Of a stretch of 64,000 bases of DNA, positions 52,541 through 62,648 are shown piece by piece. Source of the stretch: FEN-1297 sp021817845 (GTDB taxonomy: Bacteria; Bacteroidota; Ignavibacteria; Ignavibacteriales; Ignavibacteriaceae); assembly GCA_021817845.1 (NCBI GenBank), contig JAKAFW010000020.1:1-64000 (forward strand), given 5' to 3'. A program made the translations under genes and the position numbers. Positions within the stretch are counted from its first letter, which is position 1; each line of letters begins with the position of its first letter. Below the pieces are notes generated by a model, which was not told the origin of the DNA, did not search any database, and saw only the letters and a list, made by a program, of their open reading frames with translations.

Positions 52541-54985
52541 ATGAAAAAGTTGGTAATATTTTTTTTAATCTTTTACACTTTATTTACTATGGGAGAATCT
52601 AAACTCGAATTTGCTGGGAATATAAAATCGCATACGATCTCTGGAGACACTGTATCGTTTGTATTGAGCAATGCTTTGCTTAATGTATATGTTGTTGAAA
52701 ATAATATAATACGGTTTCGATATACTGACGATAACGAATTTTCCAAGGCTCCTTCTTATGCAGTAATAAATAGCGCTTTAAGAAAAGTAAATTTTACTTT
52801 TACGGATAAGGGCGAATATTTCCTTTTATCTACTAAAGAATTAAATATTGAAATTTCAAAGAATCCATGCCGCATATCTATGTACGACAGCAAAATGAAT
52901 TTGATAAATAAAGATGAAAAAAGCTTTGGGGTTAGTTTTGATGAAGGCAAGGTCAAATGTTATAAAAAGCTATTTAATGATGAAAGTTTTTTTGGCTTGG
53001 GAGAAAAAACAGGCGGCTTGAATAAAAAAGGATCACAATACACAATGTGGAATACGGATCATCCTGCTTACGATAATACTTGGGACCCGCTTTACGTTTC
53101 AATTCCTTTCTTCATCGGCGTTAGAAATACTAAAGCTTACGGTATTTTTTTCGATAATACATACAAATCATATTTTAATATGGGCGCAAGTAATAACCGG
53201 TTTTACTGGTTCGGTGCAGACAATGGAGAAATGAATTATTATTTCATTTACGGTCCGGAAATAAAAAAGGTTATCACGTCCTACACTGAGCTTACCGGGC
53301 GAATGCAGCTTCCGCCAATGTGGGCGCTTGGCTATCAGCAAAGCAAATGGAGTTATTATCCGGAATCAACTGTTACAAGAATTGCAAAAACTTTTAGAGA
53401 AGAGAAAATTCCATGCGATGTAATTTATCTCGATATAGATTATATGAATGGTTACCGTGTTTTTACATGGAATAAAAATCGGTTCCCTAATCCTGTTAAA
53501 ATGCTGAATGATTTAAAAAATGAAGGTTTCAAAATTATCCCCATCATCGATCCCGGAGTTAAAGCCGATACTGGTTATTTTGCTGCAAAAGAAGGTCTTT
53601 CAAAAAATCTTTTTGCAAAATATCCTGACGGAGATGTTTATCAGGGTGAAGTCTGGCCCTCATGGGCTTACTTCCCGGACTTTACAAAAAAGGAAGCGAG
53701 AGACTGGTGGGGCGAAAAGCTTTACGCTTTGCTTAAAGATGGTGCCTCTGGCTTCTGGAATGATATGAACGAACCGTCAGTATGGGGACAGGCTTTCCCG
53801 GATTTGGTTCAGTTTAATGATAATGGCTATGGAGCATCACATAAAAAAATCCATAATGTTTATGCGCTTGAAGAAGCCAAAGCAACATTTGATGCTTTCC
53901 AAAAATATTCTCCTAACGAAAGGCGTTTTCTGCTTACACGTGCCGGCTTTTCGGGGATTCAAAGATATTCTGCAGTCTGGACGGGCGATAATGTGGCTAG
54001 TGAAGAACATTTAAAGCTTGCCTGTTTAATGCCGCTTGGTATGGGATTAAGCGGAATTTCTTTTGTCGGTTCCGATGTAGGCGGATTTATAGGTCTTCCA
54101 TCTCATAGACTTTATACACGGTGGATGGAGCTTGGAGCGTTTACTCCTTTTTTCCGCGGGCATTCGGTTATAAATGAAAACGATAAAGAACCATGGGCGT
54201 TTGGTGTTGAAGTTGAGAATTGGGTAAGAGATATAATTTCTCTTAGATATAGACTTCTACCGTTTTTTTATAATGAATTTTATAATTCAAGCATCTCGGG
54301 ATTACCGATAATGCGCCCGATGTTTTTAGATTTTCAAAACGATAACGAATGCTATTCTGTTGAATCACAATATCAATTTATGATCGGAGACAATTTATTG
54401 GTGGCTCCGGTTGTTAGCGAAACAGACAATTTCAAAAAGTTGTATTTGCCCAAAGGAAAATGGATAGATTGGTGGAACAATAAAGTTTATAACGGCAATC
54501 AATGGATAATTGTCGATGCCCCCGTTTATCAGATTCCTTTATTTATTAAAAAAGGCGGCTTCATTCCAATACAGGATGTTGAGCAGTTTACAGGTCAAAA
54601 GAAAATGGAAGAACTTGAAGTTGTTATTTTTCCTACTGCGTCAAGTAATTATTCTTTGTATGAAGATGACGGGATAAGTTACGATTATAAAAATGGTAAA
54701 TATTCAATTACAAGCTTTGAATCTAATTTAAGTGACACCAATGGCGTTATTTCAATTAAACATGATTACAATAAATTTAATTCCGGAAGAAAAGATTATT
54801 TACTAAAGATTTTAAACACCGGAAATGTCTCGAATGTTTTTGATAATAAGACCAAGATGCAAAAATTTTCCAGTCAAACGGAATTAAGAAATTCCATAGC
54901 CGGTTTCTACTTTGATGAACGGGCGAAAATCCTTTTCGTAAAAGTAGCTAATGAAAAAAACATAAAAGTTCAATATGATTTTTAA
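52541..54985 (+). CDS. Secreted alpha-glucosidase, glycoside hydrolase family 31
   Basis: 814 aa with a signal peptide (about 1-20). The catalytic nucleophile Asp is in GFWNDMNEPSVWG, and the acid/base Asp lies in AVWTGDNVASEEHL. FFLGEKTGGLNKKG-like text (here FFGLGEKTGGLNKKG) and WALGYQQSKWSYYPE mark the N-terminal and early barrel regions, and IGDNLLVAPVV the late barrel. The enzyme removes glucose from alpha-glucans and oligosaccharides. It is followed by a secreted GH13 enzyme 27 bp downstream, so the pair probably degrades starch or glycogen outside the cytoplasm. Confidence 0.93.
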   Translation: MKKLVIFFLIFYTLFTMGESKLEFAGNIKSHTISGDTVSFVLSNALLNVYVVENNIIRFRYTDDNEFSKAPSYAVINSALRKVNFTFTDKGEYFLLSTKELNIEISKNPCRISMYDSKMNLINKDEKSFGVSFDEGKVKCYKKLFNDESFFGLGEKTGGLNKKGSQYTMWNTDHPAYDNTWDPLYVSIPFFIGVRNTKAYGIFFDNTYKSYFNMGASNNRFYWFGADNGEMNYYFIYGPEIKKVITSYTELTGRMQLPPMWALGYQQSKWSYYPESTVTRIAKTFREEKIPCDVIYLDIDYMNGYRVFTWNKNRFPNPVKMLNDLKNEGFKIIPIIDPGVKADTGYFAAKEGLSKNLFAKYPDGDVYQGEVWPSWAYFPDFTKKEARDWWGEKLYALLKDGASGFWNDMNEPSVWGQAFPDLVQFNDNGYGASHKKIHNVYALEEAKATFDAFQKYSPNERRFLLTRAGFSGIQRYSAVWTGDNVASEEHLKLACLMPLGMGLSGISFVGSDVGGFIGLPSHRLYTRWMELGAFTPFFRGHSVINENDKEPWAFGVEVENWVRDIISLRYRLLPFFYNEFYNSSISGLPIMRPMFLDFQNDNECYSVESQYQFMIGDNLLVAPVVSETDNFKKLYLPKGKWIDWWNNKVYNGNQWIIVDAPVYQIPLFIKKGGFIPIQDVEQFTGQKKMEELEVVIFPTASSNYSLYEDDGISYDYKNGKYSITSFESNLSDTNGVISIKHDYNKFNSGRKDYLLKILNTGNVSNVFDNKTKMQKFSSQTELRNSIAGFYFDERAKILFVKVANEKNIKVQYDF

Positions 54986-55012
54986 CTATAAAACATATTT
55001 AGAGTAGATTTT

Positions 55013-57124
55013 ATGAAAGTCACTAAATTATTTTTAAGTTTTTTATTTTTAATAATATTCATCAACAAATTGTCAGGAGCAGTTTTGTTTATAAGCGATC
55101 AAAGTAAATCGCATGCAACCATTGTTGAGACAGGCGATAAGTCAAAAAAGAAAGATTTAGATAAATATTATTCGACAAAAACATTGGGCTCGTTCGTTGA
55201 GAACGGGAAAACTTATTTCAGATTGTTTTCTCCCGATGCTGAAAAAGTTACGCTGATAACTTACCGACATCCCTGGGACTCTACAGGCAGCGAATATGAA
55301 ATGAAGTGCGATAATGAATGCGTTTGGGAGACTTCAATTGAAGGTGAGCAATATGGTTTGTTTTACGGTTATAAAGTTTTTAATCCCAACTTTCCGGATA
55401 CAAAAAACGTAATCTGTATAGATCCTTACACAAAAGCAGTAGCTTCCTATAATACGTATTTTACTCCTCGAAGATCAATCGTAGTAAAAGAAGGAAATTA
55501 TAACTGGGAAGGAGATCATTGGATCCAAAGAGATTGGCGCGACTTGATAATTTATGAAATGCATATCCGCGATATGACGGCTGATCCGTCATCCGGTTCT
55601 GATAAACCTGGCACCTATCAAGGCTTGATTGAACATGGGAAAACAGGCGGAATAGATTATATAAAAAAACTTGGAGTTAATACTGTAGAACTTTTACCTT
55701 CACAAGAATTTGCTAATATTGAAATCCCCTATAAAGATTCCCTCGATGGAAGATATAATATCTGGAACCCTTATGAAAGAAACCATTGGGGATACATGAC
55801 AGCAGCTTTCTTTGCACCCGAATCATATTACAGTGATACTGCAAAGAATTTGGAATGGAATACATGGAGCGGAACTTCCGGTAGACAAATAAACGATTTC
55901 AAAGATATGGTAAAGGCATTTCATAAAGACGGAATCGGCGTGATTATGGATGTTGTTTATAACCATCTTTCCGAATATGAACTTGGAAATCTTAAAGAGA
56001 TTGATAAGGATTATTATTTCCGCCTCGATAAAAATGGAAATTTTATTAATCAAAGTGGCTGTGCTAATGATTTAAAAACCGAGCGACCTATGGTAAGAAG
56101 ATTAATCGTAGACAGTATTCTCTACTGGATGAAAGAATATCATGTTGACGGTTTCCGGTTTGATTTAGGAAAATTAATTGATTGGCAAACAGTTGAAAAA
56201 ATTATTTATGAAGCAAAGAAAATTAATCCGTACGTTGTAATAGTCTGCGAACCGTGGGGCGGTGGTTATGATCCGGAAGGTTTTTCTTTGCGCGGTTGGG
56301 GAAGCTGGAATGACCAGATAAGAAACGGAATTAAAGGCGAAAATCCAATTAATGGTCTTGGTTGGATCTTTGGCAAGTGGTTTGGTAACAATAACCCCGG
56401 TAGAATTAAAAGTTATGTGAACGGAACTCTAGTTCGCGATAAATTTGGGTTATTTCTAAAGAAAGAACATTCTGTGAATTATCTTGCTTCGCATGACGGC
56501 TATACGCTCGGGGATTTTATCCGTATTGCTACCAAATCTGTTTCTCCTGATGAAATTATTAAAAATGTAAACTCTTTTGTAAAACTTTCTCCGCTTGAAT
56601 TAAAATTAAATAAACTTGCTGCTTTATTCTTGCTAACGTCTCAAGGAATAACGATGATTCAGGAAGGAGATGAATTTGCAAGAACAAAAGTAATTCCTTA
56701 TAACGAAAACATTCCAGATCCCAATAAAGGAAAGATTGATAATAATAGCTACAACAAGGATAATGCCACAAATTATATTAATTATAACCATGCTGAAATA
56801 AATTCCGATCTGGAAAATTATTTTAGAGGGTTAATAAATCTCAGGAAAAAATATCCTGTTTTTAGAAGAGCTAAATATGAGGATGTAAAATTCTTTAATG
56901 TAACTGATAATCCTTTTGCGCTTGGTTATAATGTTAAATATGACGGTGAAAATTTCATTGTTCTCTTTAATGCAAACCCTAACAAGGAAGAAGAGTTTAT
57001 TTTACCTGAAGGTAATTGGGAAGTACTTGTAAACGAAGATAGAGCCGGTATTATTAAACTCGGCGAAGAGTCGGGAAATGTTGTACTTAAGCCAACATCC
57101 GGTATGGTCTTGATGATGAAATAA
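55013..57124 (+). CDS. Secreted pullulanase / debranching-type alpha-amylase (GH13)
   Basis: 703 aa with a signal peptide (about 1-22). A CBM48-like N-terminal domain precedes the barrel. The four GH13 regions are present: DVVYNHLSE, DGFRFDLGKL with the nucleophile Asp, VVIVCEPWGGG with the acid Glu, and ASHDGYTLGD with the transition-state Asp. The pattern is pullulanase/isoamylase-like (alpha-1,6 cutting), but exact specificity cannot be read. It forms an operon with GH31. Confidence 0.92.
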   Translation: MKVTKLFLSFLFLIIFINKLSGAVLFISDQSKSHATIVETGDKSKKKDLDKYYSTKTLGSFVENGKTYFRLFSPDAEKVTLITYRHPWDSTGSEYEMKCDNECVWETSIEGEQYGLFYGYKVFNPNFPDTKNVICIDPYTKAVASYNTYFTPRRSIVVKEGNYNWEGDHWIQRDWRDLIIYEMHIRDMTADPSSGSDKPGTYQGLIEHGKTGGIDYIKKLGVNTVELLPSQEFANIEIPYKDSLDGRYNIWNPYERNHWGYMTAAFFAPESYYSDTAKNLEWNTWSGTSGRQINDFKDMVKAFHKDGIGVIMDVVYNHLSEYELGNLKEIDKDYYFRLDKNGNFINQSGCANDLKTERPMVRRLIVDSILYWMKEYHVDGFRFDLGKLIDWQTVEKIIYEAKKINPYVVIVCEPWGGGYDPEGFSLRGWGSWNDQIRNGIKGENPINGLGWIFGKWFGNNNPGRIKSYVNGTLVRDKFGLFLKKEHSVNYLASHDGYTLGDFIRIATKSVSPDEIIKNVNSFVKLSPLELKLNKLAALFLLTSQGITMIQEGDEFARTKVIPYNENIPDPNKGKIDNNSYNKDNATNYINYNHAEINSDLENYFRGLINLRKKYPVFRRAKYEDVKFFNVTDNPFALGYNVKYDGENFIVLFNANPNKEEEFILPEGNWEVLVNEDRAGIIKLGEESGNVVLKPTSGMVLMMK

Positions 57125-57127
57125 TTA

Positions 57128-58162
57128 TTAGGATGCTGAAGCTTTTAGCGAATGACCTTTTCCGGCAGCAATCTTTCTGCCCATTGAAGAAATAGAATTC
57201 TCCAGACAATCGGGACATTGTAATGGATTATCTTTCACGCATTTCTTGTTTGGATAGATAGCATATTTTTCGCGGTAAGGATTCGGAGTAAAGTTAGGCA
57301 TTATTACATTGGCTCCGACTTGTAATCCCTTTTCTCTTCCGTATTCATCAAGTGTTGCAATCGCAGTAGTTGCAGGTATGTGGACATTCTTTAAAACTAT
57401 TCTTGCTACAGCCATAACTTTTAATGTTAAGTTAATGTCGGCATTTTTCTGCTTGCGGTACGGTGTTTCCGGTGAGGCAATAAAAGGACTGAAAGATGCC
57501 ATGTCAAGGTCTAATTCCCTGCACAAAATAATATCTTCTGCTATATCCTTTATGTTTTGCTGGGGAAGCCCGATAATATTTCCGCTACCTATTTGATAGC
57601 CAATTGATTTTAAATAAAAGAGATGGTCGATTCTATCTTGTAAGCTTTGATTAAGATGATAAGATGCATAAAGTTTTGGGTTAGCGGTTTCATGTTTTAA
57701 CAGGTAGCGGTCGGCTCCCGCAATTTTCCAAAGTTTGTAATCTTCAAAATTTCTTTCTCCCAGGCTTAAAGTTATTGCAACATCTAACTTTGCTTTAATT
57801 GAAGAAATAATATCCGCAATGATTTTCCCGGTAAATAAAAAATCTTCACCGGATTGCAGAACAATAGTTTTTATTCCCAAATCCGAAATCGTTTGAGCAG
57901 TTTGAATAATTTCATCTTTACTCATCCGGTATCGGTCTAAGTTTGTATTACTTTTTCTGAGACCGCAGTAAAGGCAATCCTGTTCACAGTTATTCGAGAA
58001 CTCAATTATTCCGCGAAGATAAACTTCATTACCACAATAAATTTTCCTAATCTCATCGGCTTTGCTGTAAATCGATTGAACTTCATACCAATCCTCGGTT
58101 TGAAGAAGAGAAATAATATCATCTTTACTAAATTCTTCCTTATTTAATATATCAATTACCAT
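57128..58162 (-). CDS. hydE: [FeFe]-hydrogenase maturation radical SAM enzyme HydE
   Basis: 344 aa. The radical SAM cluster motif is CEQDCLYCGLR (C-x3-C-x2-C). The SAM-binding region is LQSGED, and a second C-terminal group of cysteines follows (KKCVKDNPLQCPDC), as in HydE. It helps build the dithiomethylamine-containing 2Fe subcluster. It is read from the same strand as hydG, 69 bp after it. Confidence 0.94.
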   Translation of the reverse strand: MVIDILNKEEFSKDDIISLLQTEDWYEVQSIYSKADEIRKIYCGNEVYLRGIIEFSNNCEQDCLYCGLRKSNTNLDRYRMSKDEIIQTAQTISDLGIKTIVLQSGEDFLFTGKIIADIISSIKAKLDVAITLSLGERNFEDYKLWKIAGADRYLLKHETANPKLYASYHLNQSLQDRIDHLFYLKSIGYQIGSGNIIGLPQQNIKDIAEDIILCRELDLDMASFSPFIASPETPYRKQKNADINLTLKVMAVARIVLKNVHIPATTAIATLDEYGREKGLQVGANVIMPNFTPNPYREKYAIYPNKKCVKDNPLQCPDCLENSISSMGRKIAAGKGHSLKASAS

Positions 58163-58177
58163 CTTAATTCTATTTTC

Positions 58178-58201
58178 TTAAACTTACACTTACACTTGAA
58201 C
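58178..58201. repeat. Hexanucleotide microsatellite, copy 3
   Basis: TTAAAC TTACAC TTACAC then TTGAAC, four units in the hydG-hydE gap. The copies at 21617 and 51446 are the same family. Confidence 0.5.
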
Positions 58202-58231
58202 TTTCTTAATGCTCAAGCCCAATAATATTTG

Positions 58232-59623
58232 TCACAAATACACATCTCTTTCGCCGTTGTCAACTCTTTCAATCATCTGTTCTGCCTTATTTCTAATCGT
58301 TCCTTCTAATTTATTTACTTCATTCTCAAAAAATTCATATGCGATTTCTTTAGTGTTATTAGAAGCAAAATCATTCAAATATTCTTTGAATGTAGCCATA
58401 GCGTTAGGAACGCAAATCTTCCCGATGTTTGCTGACTTAGCAAGTTCCATAAATCGATCGCCTGTTCTGTTTGATCGATAGCAGGCTGTACAAAAGCTAG
58501 GCATGTAACCAAGAGTTGTGCAGTCCCTTACAACTTCATCCAAACTGCGATGATCGCCAAGTTGAAATTGTTCAAGGGAATGCTCAGCCAAGCGTTCGCG
58601 AGATTCTTTATAACTTCCCGGGGCTGTCCTGCTTCCAGCGCTAATTTGTGATACTCCCACGGAAAATAATTCTCTTCTCAATTCAGCACGTTCTCTCGTA
58701 GATAAAATTATTCCTGTGTAAGGAACGGCAAGACGAATAACAGCAATAATTTTTTTAAATGAAATATCATCAACAAGATACGGGGGATTAATTGCCGCTG
58801 GCGCATTCAATGCAGGTTCTAATCTCGGAACTGAAATTGTGTGAGGGCCCACACCGTATTTAGAGTCTAAATCAAATGCGTGAGATAAAAGTCCGAGTGT
58901 TTCAAATTTATAATCGGCTAACCCGAATAGCGAACCTATCCCCACATCATCTATACCTGCCTGCAATGCCCGGTCCATTGCAAATAAACGCCATCCAAAA
59001 TCAGATTTCGGGCCTTCGGTATGCATTTGTTTATATGTTTGATAGTGATAAGTCTCCTGAAAACATTGGTAAGTTCCGATTCCAAAGCTTTTTAGCTTCT
59101 TAAAATCCTCAAGAGTTAGCGGTGCAACGTTTACGTTCAGCCTTCTTATGTTGTTTCCGTTAAAATCAATTTTGTAAATTCTTTCAATTGCTTTTCCTAT
59201 AAAATCTACCGCCGACATCTTAGGATGTTCGCCAGCAACGAGTAAAATTCTTTTCTGACCTTGATGAACTAAAATTCTTGCTTCTTCTTCAATCTCGTCC
59301 AGGGATAAAGATTTTCTCTCAAGTTCGTGATTATCTTTCCTAAAGGCGCAGTAAAGGCAATTATTAACGCAAAGGTTGGTAAAATAAAGTGGGGCAAAAA
59401 GGACTAATCTATTTCCGTAAATAATTTCTTTTACTTTTTTAGCTATTTTAAATAGCTCAGCCAATAATTCCGGCGACTCAATATTAAGCAGAGCGGTGCT
59501 TTCCAGCAGGGTAAGTCCTTTAGCCTCAGAAGCTTTACTTATAACATCAAGCTGAAAATGTTCGTCGTGAAGCTTTTCATTTTGTAGTAGTGAGTTGATA
59601 TAATTTTCATCTATAAAATACAT
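58232..59623 (-). CDS. hydG: [FeFe]-hydrogenase maturation radical SAM tyrosine lyase HydG
   Basis: 463 aa. The radical SAM motif is CVNNCLYCAFR. The C-terminal accessory-cluster motif is CTACYRSNRTG. LFAPLYFTNLCVNNC and VGPHTISVPRLEPA are typical. It cleaves tyrosine to supply CO and cyanide for the active site. It is divergent from the aspA-like gene. Confidence 0.95.
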   Translation of the reverse strand: MYFIDENYINSLLQNEKLHDEHFQLDVISKASEAKGLTLLESTALLNIESPELLAELFKIAKKVKEIIYGNRLVLFAPLYFTNLCVNNCLYCAFRKDNHELERKSLSLDEIEEEARILVHQGQKRILLVAGEHPKMSAVDFIGKAIERIYKIDFNGNNIRRLNVNVAPLTLEDFKKLKSFGIGTYQCFQETYHYQTYKQMHTEGPKSDFGWRLFAMDRALQAGIDDVGIGSLFGLADYKFETLGLLSHAFDLDSKYGVGPHTISVPRLEPALNAPAAINPPYLVDDISFKKIIAVIRLAVPYTGIILSTRERAELRRELFSVGVSQISAGSRTAPGSYKESRERLAEHSLEQFQLGDHRSLDEVVRDCTTLGYMPSFCTACYRSNRTGDRFMELAKSANIGKICVPNAMATFKEYLNDFASNNTKEIAYEFFENEVNKLEGTIRNKAEQMIERVDNGERDVYL

Positions 59624-59901
59624 TTTCTTTCCTCAGGATAAATTTATCTAATCAAAGTTTTATCATAAAATTTGCTAAACTTTCTTATCTAAAAAGTTAA
59701 TCGTCAATAAATATACCATCCTAATTTGCTAATTTCATAAAAAAACATTAACATTTTTAGCAATCATTTCTAATAAGAGAGAAGATTTTTCCTAAATGTA
59801 AGTAGAAAAACTTAAGAAAAAGCCAAAAACGGGGATTATTTTAATCTTAAAGTATAATCCTTATGGAACACTTTTTGACCTTTCGAAAAGAAAAAATATT
59901 T

Positions 59902-61320
59902 ATGCGACAAGAATTTGACTCAATTGGTACTTTATTACTGCCTGATGATGCAGTTTACGGCATACATGCGTTTAGAGCCTTAGATAATTTTCCAATGACA
60001 AATGAGCGTGTCAATCTTCATCTAATAAAAGCATATTTGCTAGTTAAAAGCGCAGCGGCGGAAACCAATTATAAGCTAGGGCTTCTATCAAAAACAAAGT
60101 ATGAACCAATCACTAAAGCAATAGATATTTTAATTCAAGAAACTGAAAGCGCGATTAAACGGGAATCCTTTTCGATTTTTGAAAAGATAATCGTAGATCC
60201 GTACCAGGGTGGTGCAGGAACTTCTTTGAATATGAATATAAATGAAATTATTGCAAATACCGCGCTGCAGTTGAAAGGGTTTAAATTCGGAGCTTATGAA
60301 GTTATTAACCCGATTGACGATGTAAATATGTCCCAGTCGACAAATGATACTTATCCCACGGCATTTAAAGTTGCAGCAATTTATTTATTGAGGGAGCTGA
60401 CAGAATCTTTTGCTGCATTACAAAAAGAACTTCAAGAGAAGGAAAATAAGTTCGGAGGAGTGTTAAAATTAGGCAGAACACAATTGCAAGATGCAGTTCC
60501 TATTACTCTTGGACAAGAATTTGGCGCATATTCACAGGCAATTGCACGCGACCGTTGGCGTCTTTATAATGGCGAAGAGAGATTACGATCTGTAAATCTC
60601 GGCGGTACAGCAGTCGGAAATTTTATTTCCGCAGAAAGAGGTTATGTTTTATCGGTCAATACAGAATTAAGAAAAATTACGGGGCTTCCGATAGCAAAAG
60701 CTGAGGATTTGATTGATGCGACTCAAAATCTTGATGTTGTTGTTGAAGTGCATGGGCTAATTAAATCGGGCGCTATTTCACTTATAAAAATTTGCAACGA
60801 CCTAAGATTATTATCAAGCGGTCCGCAAGGAGGGATTGGTGAAATAAATTTACCTCCTATGCAAGCCGGCTCAAGCATAATGCCGGGGAAAGTCAATCCT
60901 GTAATTTTAGAAAATGCCATACAAGTAGCAGAACTCGTTAAAGGGCATGATGTTGTAATATCTAATTTGGCAGGAGCAGGAAATCTTGAACTCAATTCTT
61001 TTCTCCCCCTTATTGCTCATTTGTTTCTAAAATCTATGGAAATGCTTAGAGATGTTAATTATAATCTTGCACAAAAATGTATCTCCGGAGTTACAGTTAA
61101 TGTCGAAAGATGTCGCCAGAATTTATTAAACTCGACTGCTACTGCCGCATCCCTAATAACAAAATTTGGCTATGATAAAATTGCAGAAGTAGTAAAATAT
61201 TCTGAAACGAAAAAAATTCCTTTTATTACCGCTTTAAAAGAAAAAAGGATTCTTAATGATAAAGAACTTTTAGAATTTCTATCAAAACAAATCGGGGTAA
61301 TAAATGAACAGCGCTCCTAA
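59902..61320 (+). CDS. aspA: Aspartate ammonia-lyase-like enzyme of hydrogenase-maturation clusters
   Basis: 472 aa from ATG 59902; the earlier ATG (59863) adds 13 residues that relatives lack. AspA/fumarase-type motifs include the flexible loop GSSIMPGKVNPVI, the helix region YQGGAGTSLNMNINEI and SQSTNDTYPT. The gene lies in the hyd cluster and overlaps hydF, a placement known from other hydEFG loci where its product may supply ammonia for the bridging ligand. Whether it is a true catabolic aspartase is undecided. The divergent gap 59624-59901 shows a TATAAT at 59853 but no good -35. Confidence 0.9.
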   Translation: MRQEFDSIGTLLLPDDAVYGIHAFRALDNFPMTNERVNLHLIKAYLLVKSAAAETNYKLGLLSKTKYEPITKAIDILIQETESAIKRESFSIFEKIIVDPYQGGAGTSLNMNINEIIANTALQLKGFKFGAYEVINPIDDVNMSQSTNDTYPTAFKVAAIYLLRELTESFAALQKELQEKENKFGGVLKLGRTQLQDAVPITLGQEFGAYSQAIARDRWRLYNGEERLRSVNLGGTAVGNFISAERGYVLSVNTELRKITGLPIAKAEDLIDATQNLDVVVEVHGLIKSGAISLIKICNDLRLLSSGPQGGIGEINLPPMQAGSSIMPGKVNPVILENAIQVAELVKGHDVVISNLAGAGNLELNSFLPLIAHLFLKSMEMLRDVNYNLAQKCISGVTVNVERCRQNLLNSTATAASLITKFGYDKIAEVVKYSETKKIPFITALKEKRILNDKELLEFLSKQIGVINEQRS

Positions 61321-62521
61321 TTCTGAAAGAAGACATATTGCCTTTGTCGGCAGAAGAAACGTTGGTAAATCTTCTTTGGTAAATGCCTTTATCGGGCAGG
61401 ATTTGTGTATAGTGAGTGAAGTTGCGGGTACAACAACTGACCCGGTAAAGAAAGCAATGGAACTTCTACCATATGGTCCAATTGTTCTTGTTGATACTGC
61501 GGGAATCGATGATGCAGGTGAGATTGGTGAAAAAAGGATCAGCAAAACGATTAAGGCAATTTCATCCTCAGATTTTGCAATTGTGGTTTTAGATGCACGC
61601 GAACAACTTTCGCCAAAAGAATGGGAATTATTTACCTATCTTAATAAAATTTCAATCCCTTATGTTATAGCTGTTAACAAAATTGAGTTTGGGGTTAACC
61701 AGATCCTTCTTTCTGAAATTAAATGGCTTAATGGTACGCACTTTGAGGTTTCGTGCGCTGAGAACGTGGGTATTGATACTTTAAAACGAAAAGTAGTAAG
61801 AATGCTTCCAAACGAAATTGGTCCCCCTCTTATTTCCGATCTGGTAAGTCAGGGTGATGTTGTTGTTCTTGTTGTGCCGATTGATCTTGGTGCTCCTAAA
61901 GGAAGGTTAATTCTTCCGCAGGTTCAAACGATAAGAGAAGCGCTTGATGAAGATACTATCGTTATTGTCGCAAAGGATAAAGAACTTCGCTCGGTGCTTT
62001 GCAATTTAAAAAATCCACCGGATATGGTAATAACAGACAGCCAGGCAATAATGCGTGTTGCCGCCGATGTTCCGGAAAATGTTAAGCTTACTACTTTCTC
62101 CATTTTAATGGCACGGCATAAAGGCGATCTTCAAACTTTTGTTAAGGGGTTAAGGGCAGTTGATGAGCTAGAGGATGGGGATAAAATTTTGATTGCCGAA
62201 GCTTGTTCTCATCATGCGCAAGAAGATGATATCGGAAGAGTAAAAATTCCCAGGTGGCTTCGACTTCACACCAAAAAGGATTTGCAGTTTGATGTTAACA
62301 GCGGGATTGAATTTCCAAATAATTTAACGGATTATAAACTTATTGTTCATTGCGGCGGGTGCATGCTGACCCGGCGCGCTATGCAAATGAGAATAAAGGA
62401 ATCGCAAATCTTTGATGTACCTATTGTTAATTACGGAGTTTTAATTTCGTACATGCATGGGGCAATTCCTCGCGCACTCCTTCCATTTGATGAAGCGGTT
62501 GAAGAATGGGAGAAAAAGTAG
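61304..62521 (+). CDS. hydF: [FeFe]-hydrogenase H-cluster maturation GTPase HydF
   Basis: 405 aa. The GTPase domain has the P-loop FVGRRNVGKSSLVNAF and G3 LVDTAGIDD. The C-terminal cluster ligands are in EACSHHAQ and IVHCGGCMLTRRAM (CSH and HCxxC). It is the scaffold on which the 2Fe subcluster is delivered to HydA. It overlaps the aspA-like gene by 17 bp. Confidence 0.95.
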   Translation: MNSAPNSERRHIAFVGRRNVGKSSLVNAFIGQDLCIVSEVAGTTTDPVKKAMELLPYGPIVLVDTAGIDDAGEIGEKRISKTIKAISSSDFAIVVLDAREQLSPKEWELFTYLNKISIPYVIAVNKIEFGVNQILLSEIKWLNGTHFEVSCAENVGIDTLKRKVVRMLPNEIGPPLISDLVSQGDVVVLVVPIDLGAPKGRLILPQVQTIREALDEDTIVIVAKDKELRSVLCNLKNPPDMVITDSQAIMRVAADVPENVKLTTFSILMARHKGDLQTFVKGLRAVDELEDGDKILIAEACSHHAQEDDIGRVKIPRWLRLHTKKDLQFDVNSGIEFPNNLTDYKLIVHCGGCMLTRRAMQMRIKESQIFDVPIVNYGVLISYMHGAIPRALLPFDEAVEEWEKK

Positions 62522-62560
62522 AAATTGATGTTATTGACTAATGATATGCAATCTTTGGAG

Positions 62561-62630
62561 AAGTGGAGTTATGGAATAGACTAATTTTTCCCATTATTCC
62601 AACATTCCATTACTCCAAAGGTAAATCCTG
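62561..62630. repeat. Hairpin-forming dispersed repeat, copy 2
   Basis: This is the partner of 29423-29490. TGGAGTTATGGAAT pairs with ATTCCATTACTCCA with one mismatch. It lies between convergent hydF and the dolichol-kinase-like gene, where the hairpin could end transcription. Confidence 0.75.
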
Positions 62631-62648
62631 CTTAAGGTGACAGTAAAA

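Noticed and set aside
52408..52602. 64-aa plus-strand ORF between the hypothetical gene and GH31
   Set aside because: It overlaps both neighbours in another frame, has no conserved look, and the GH31 signal peptide start is clear at 52541.
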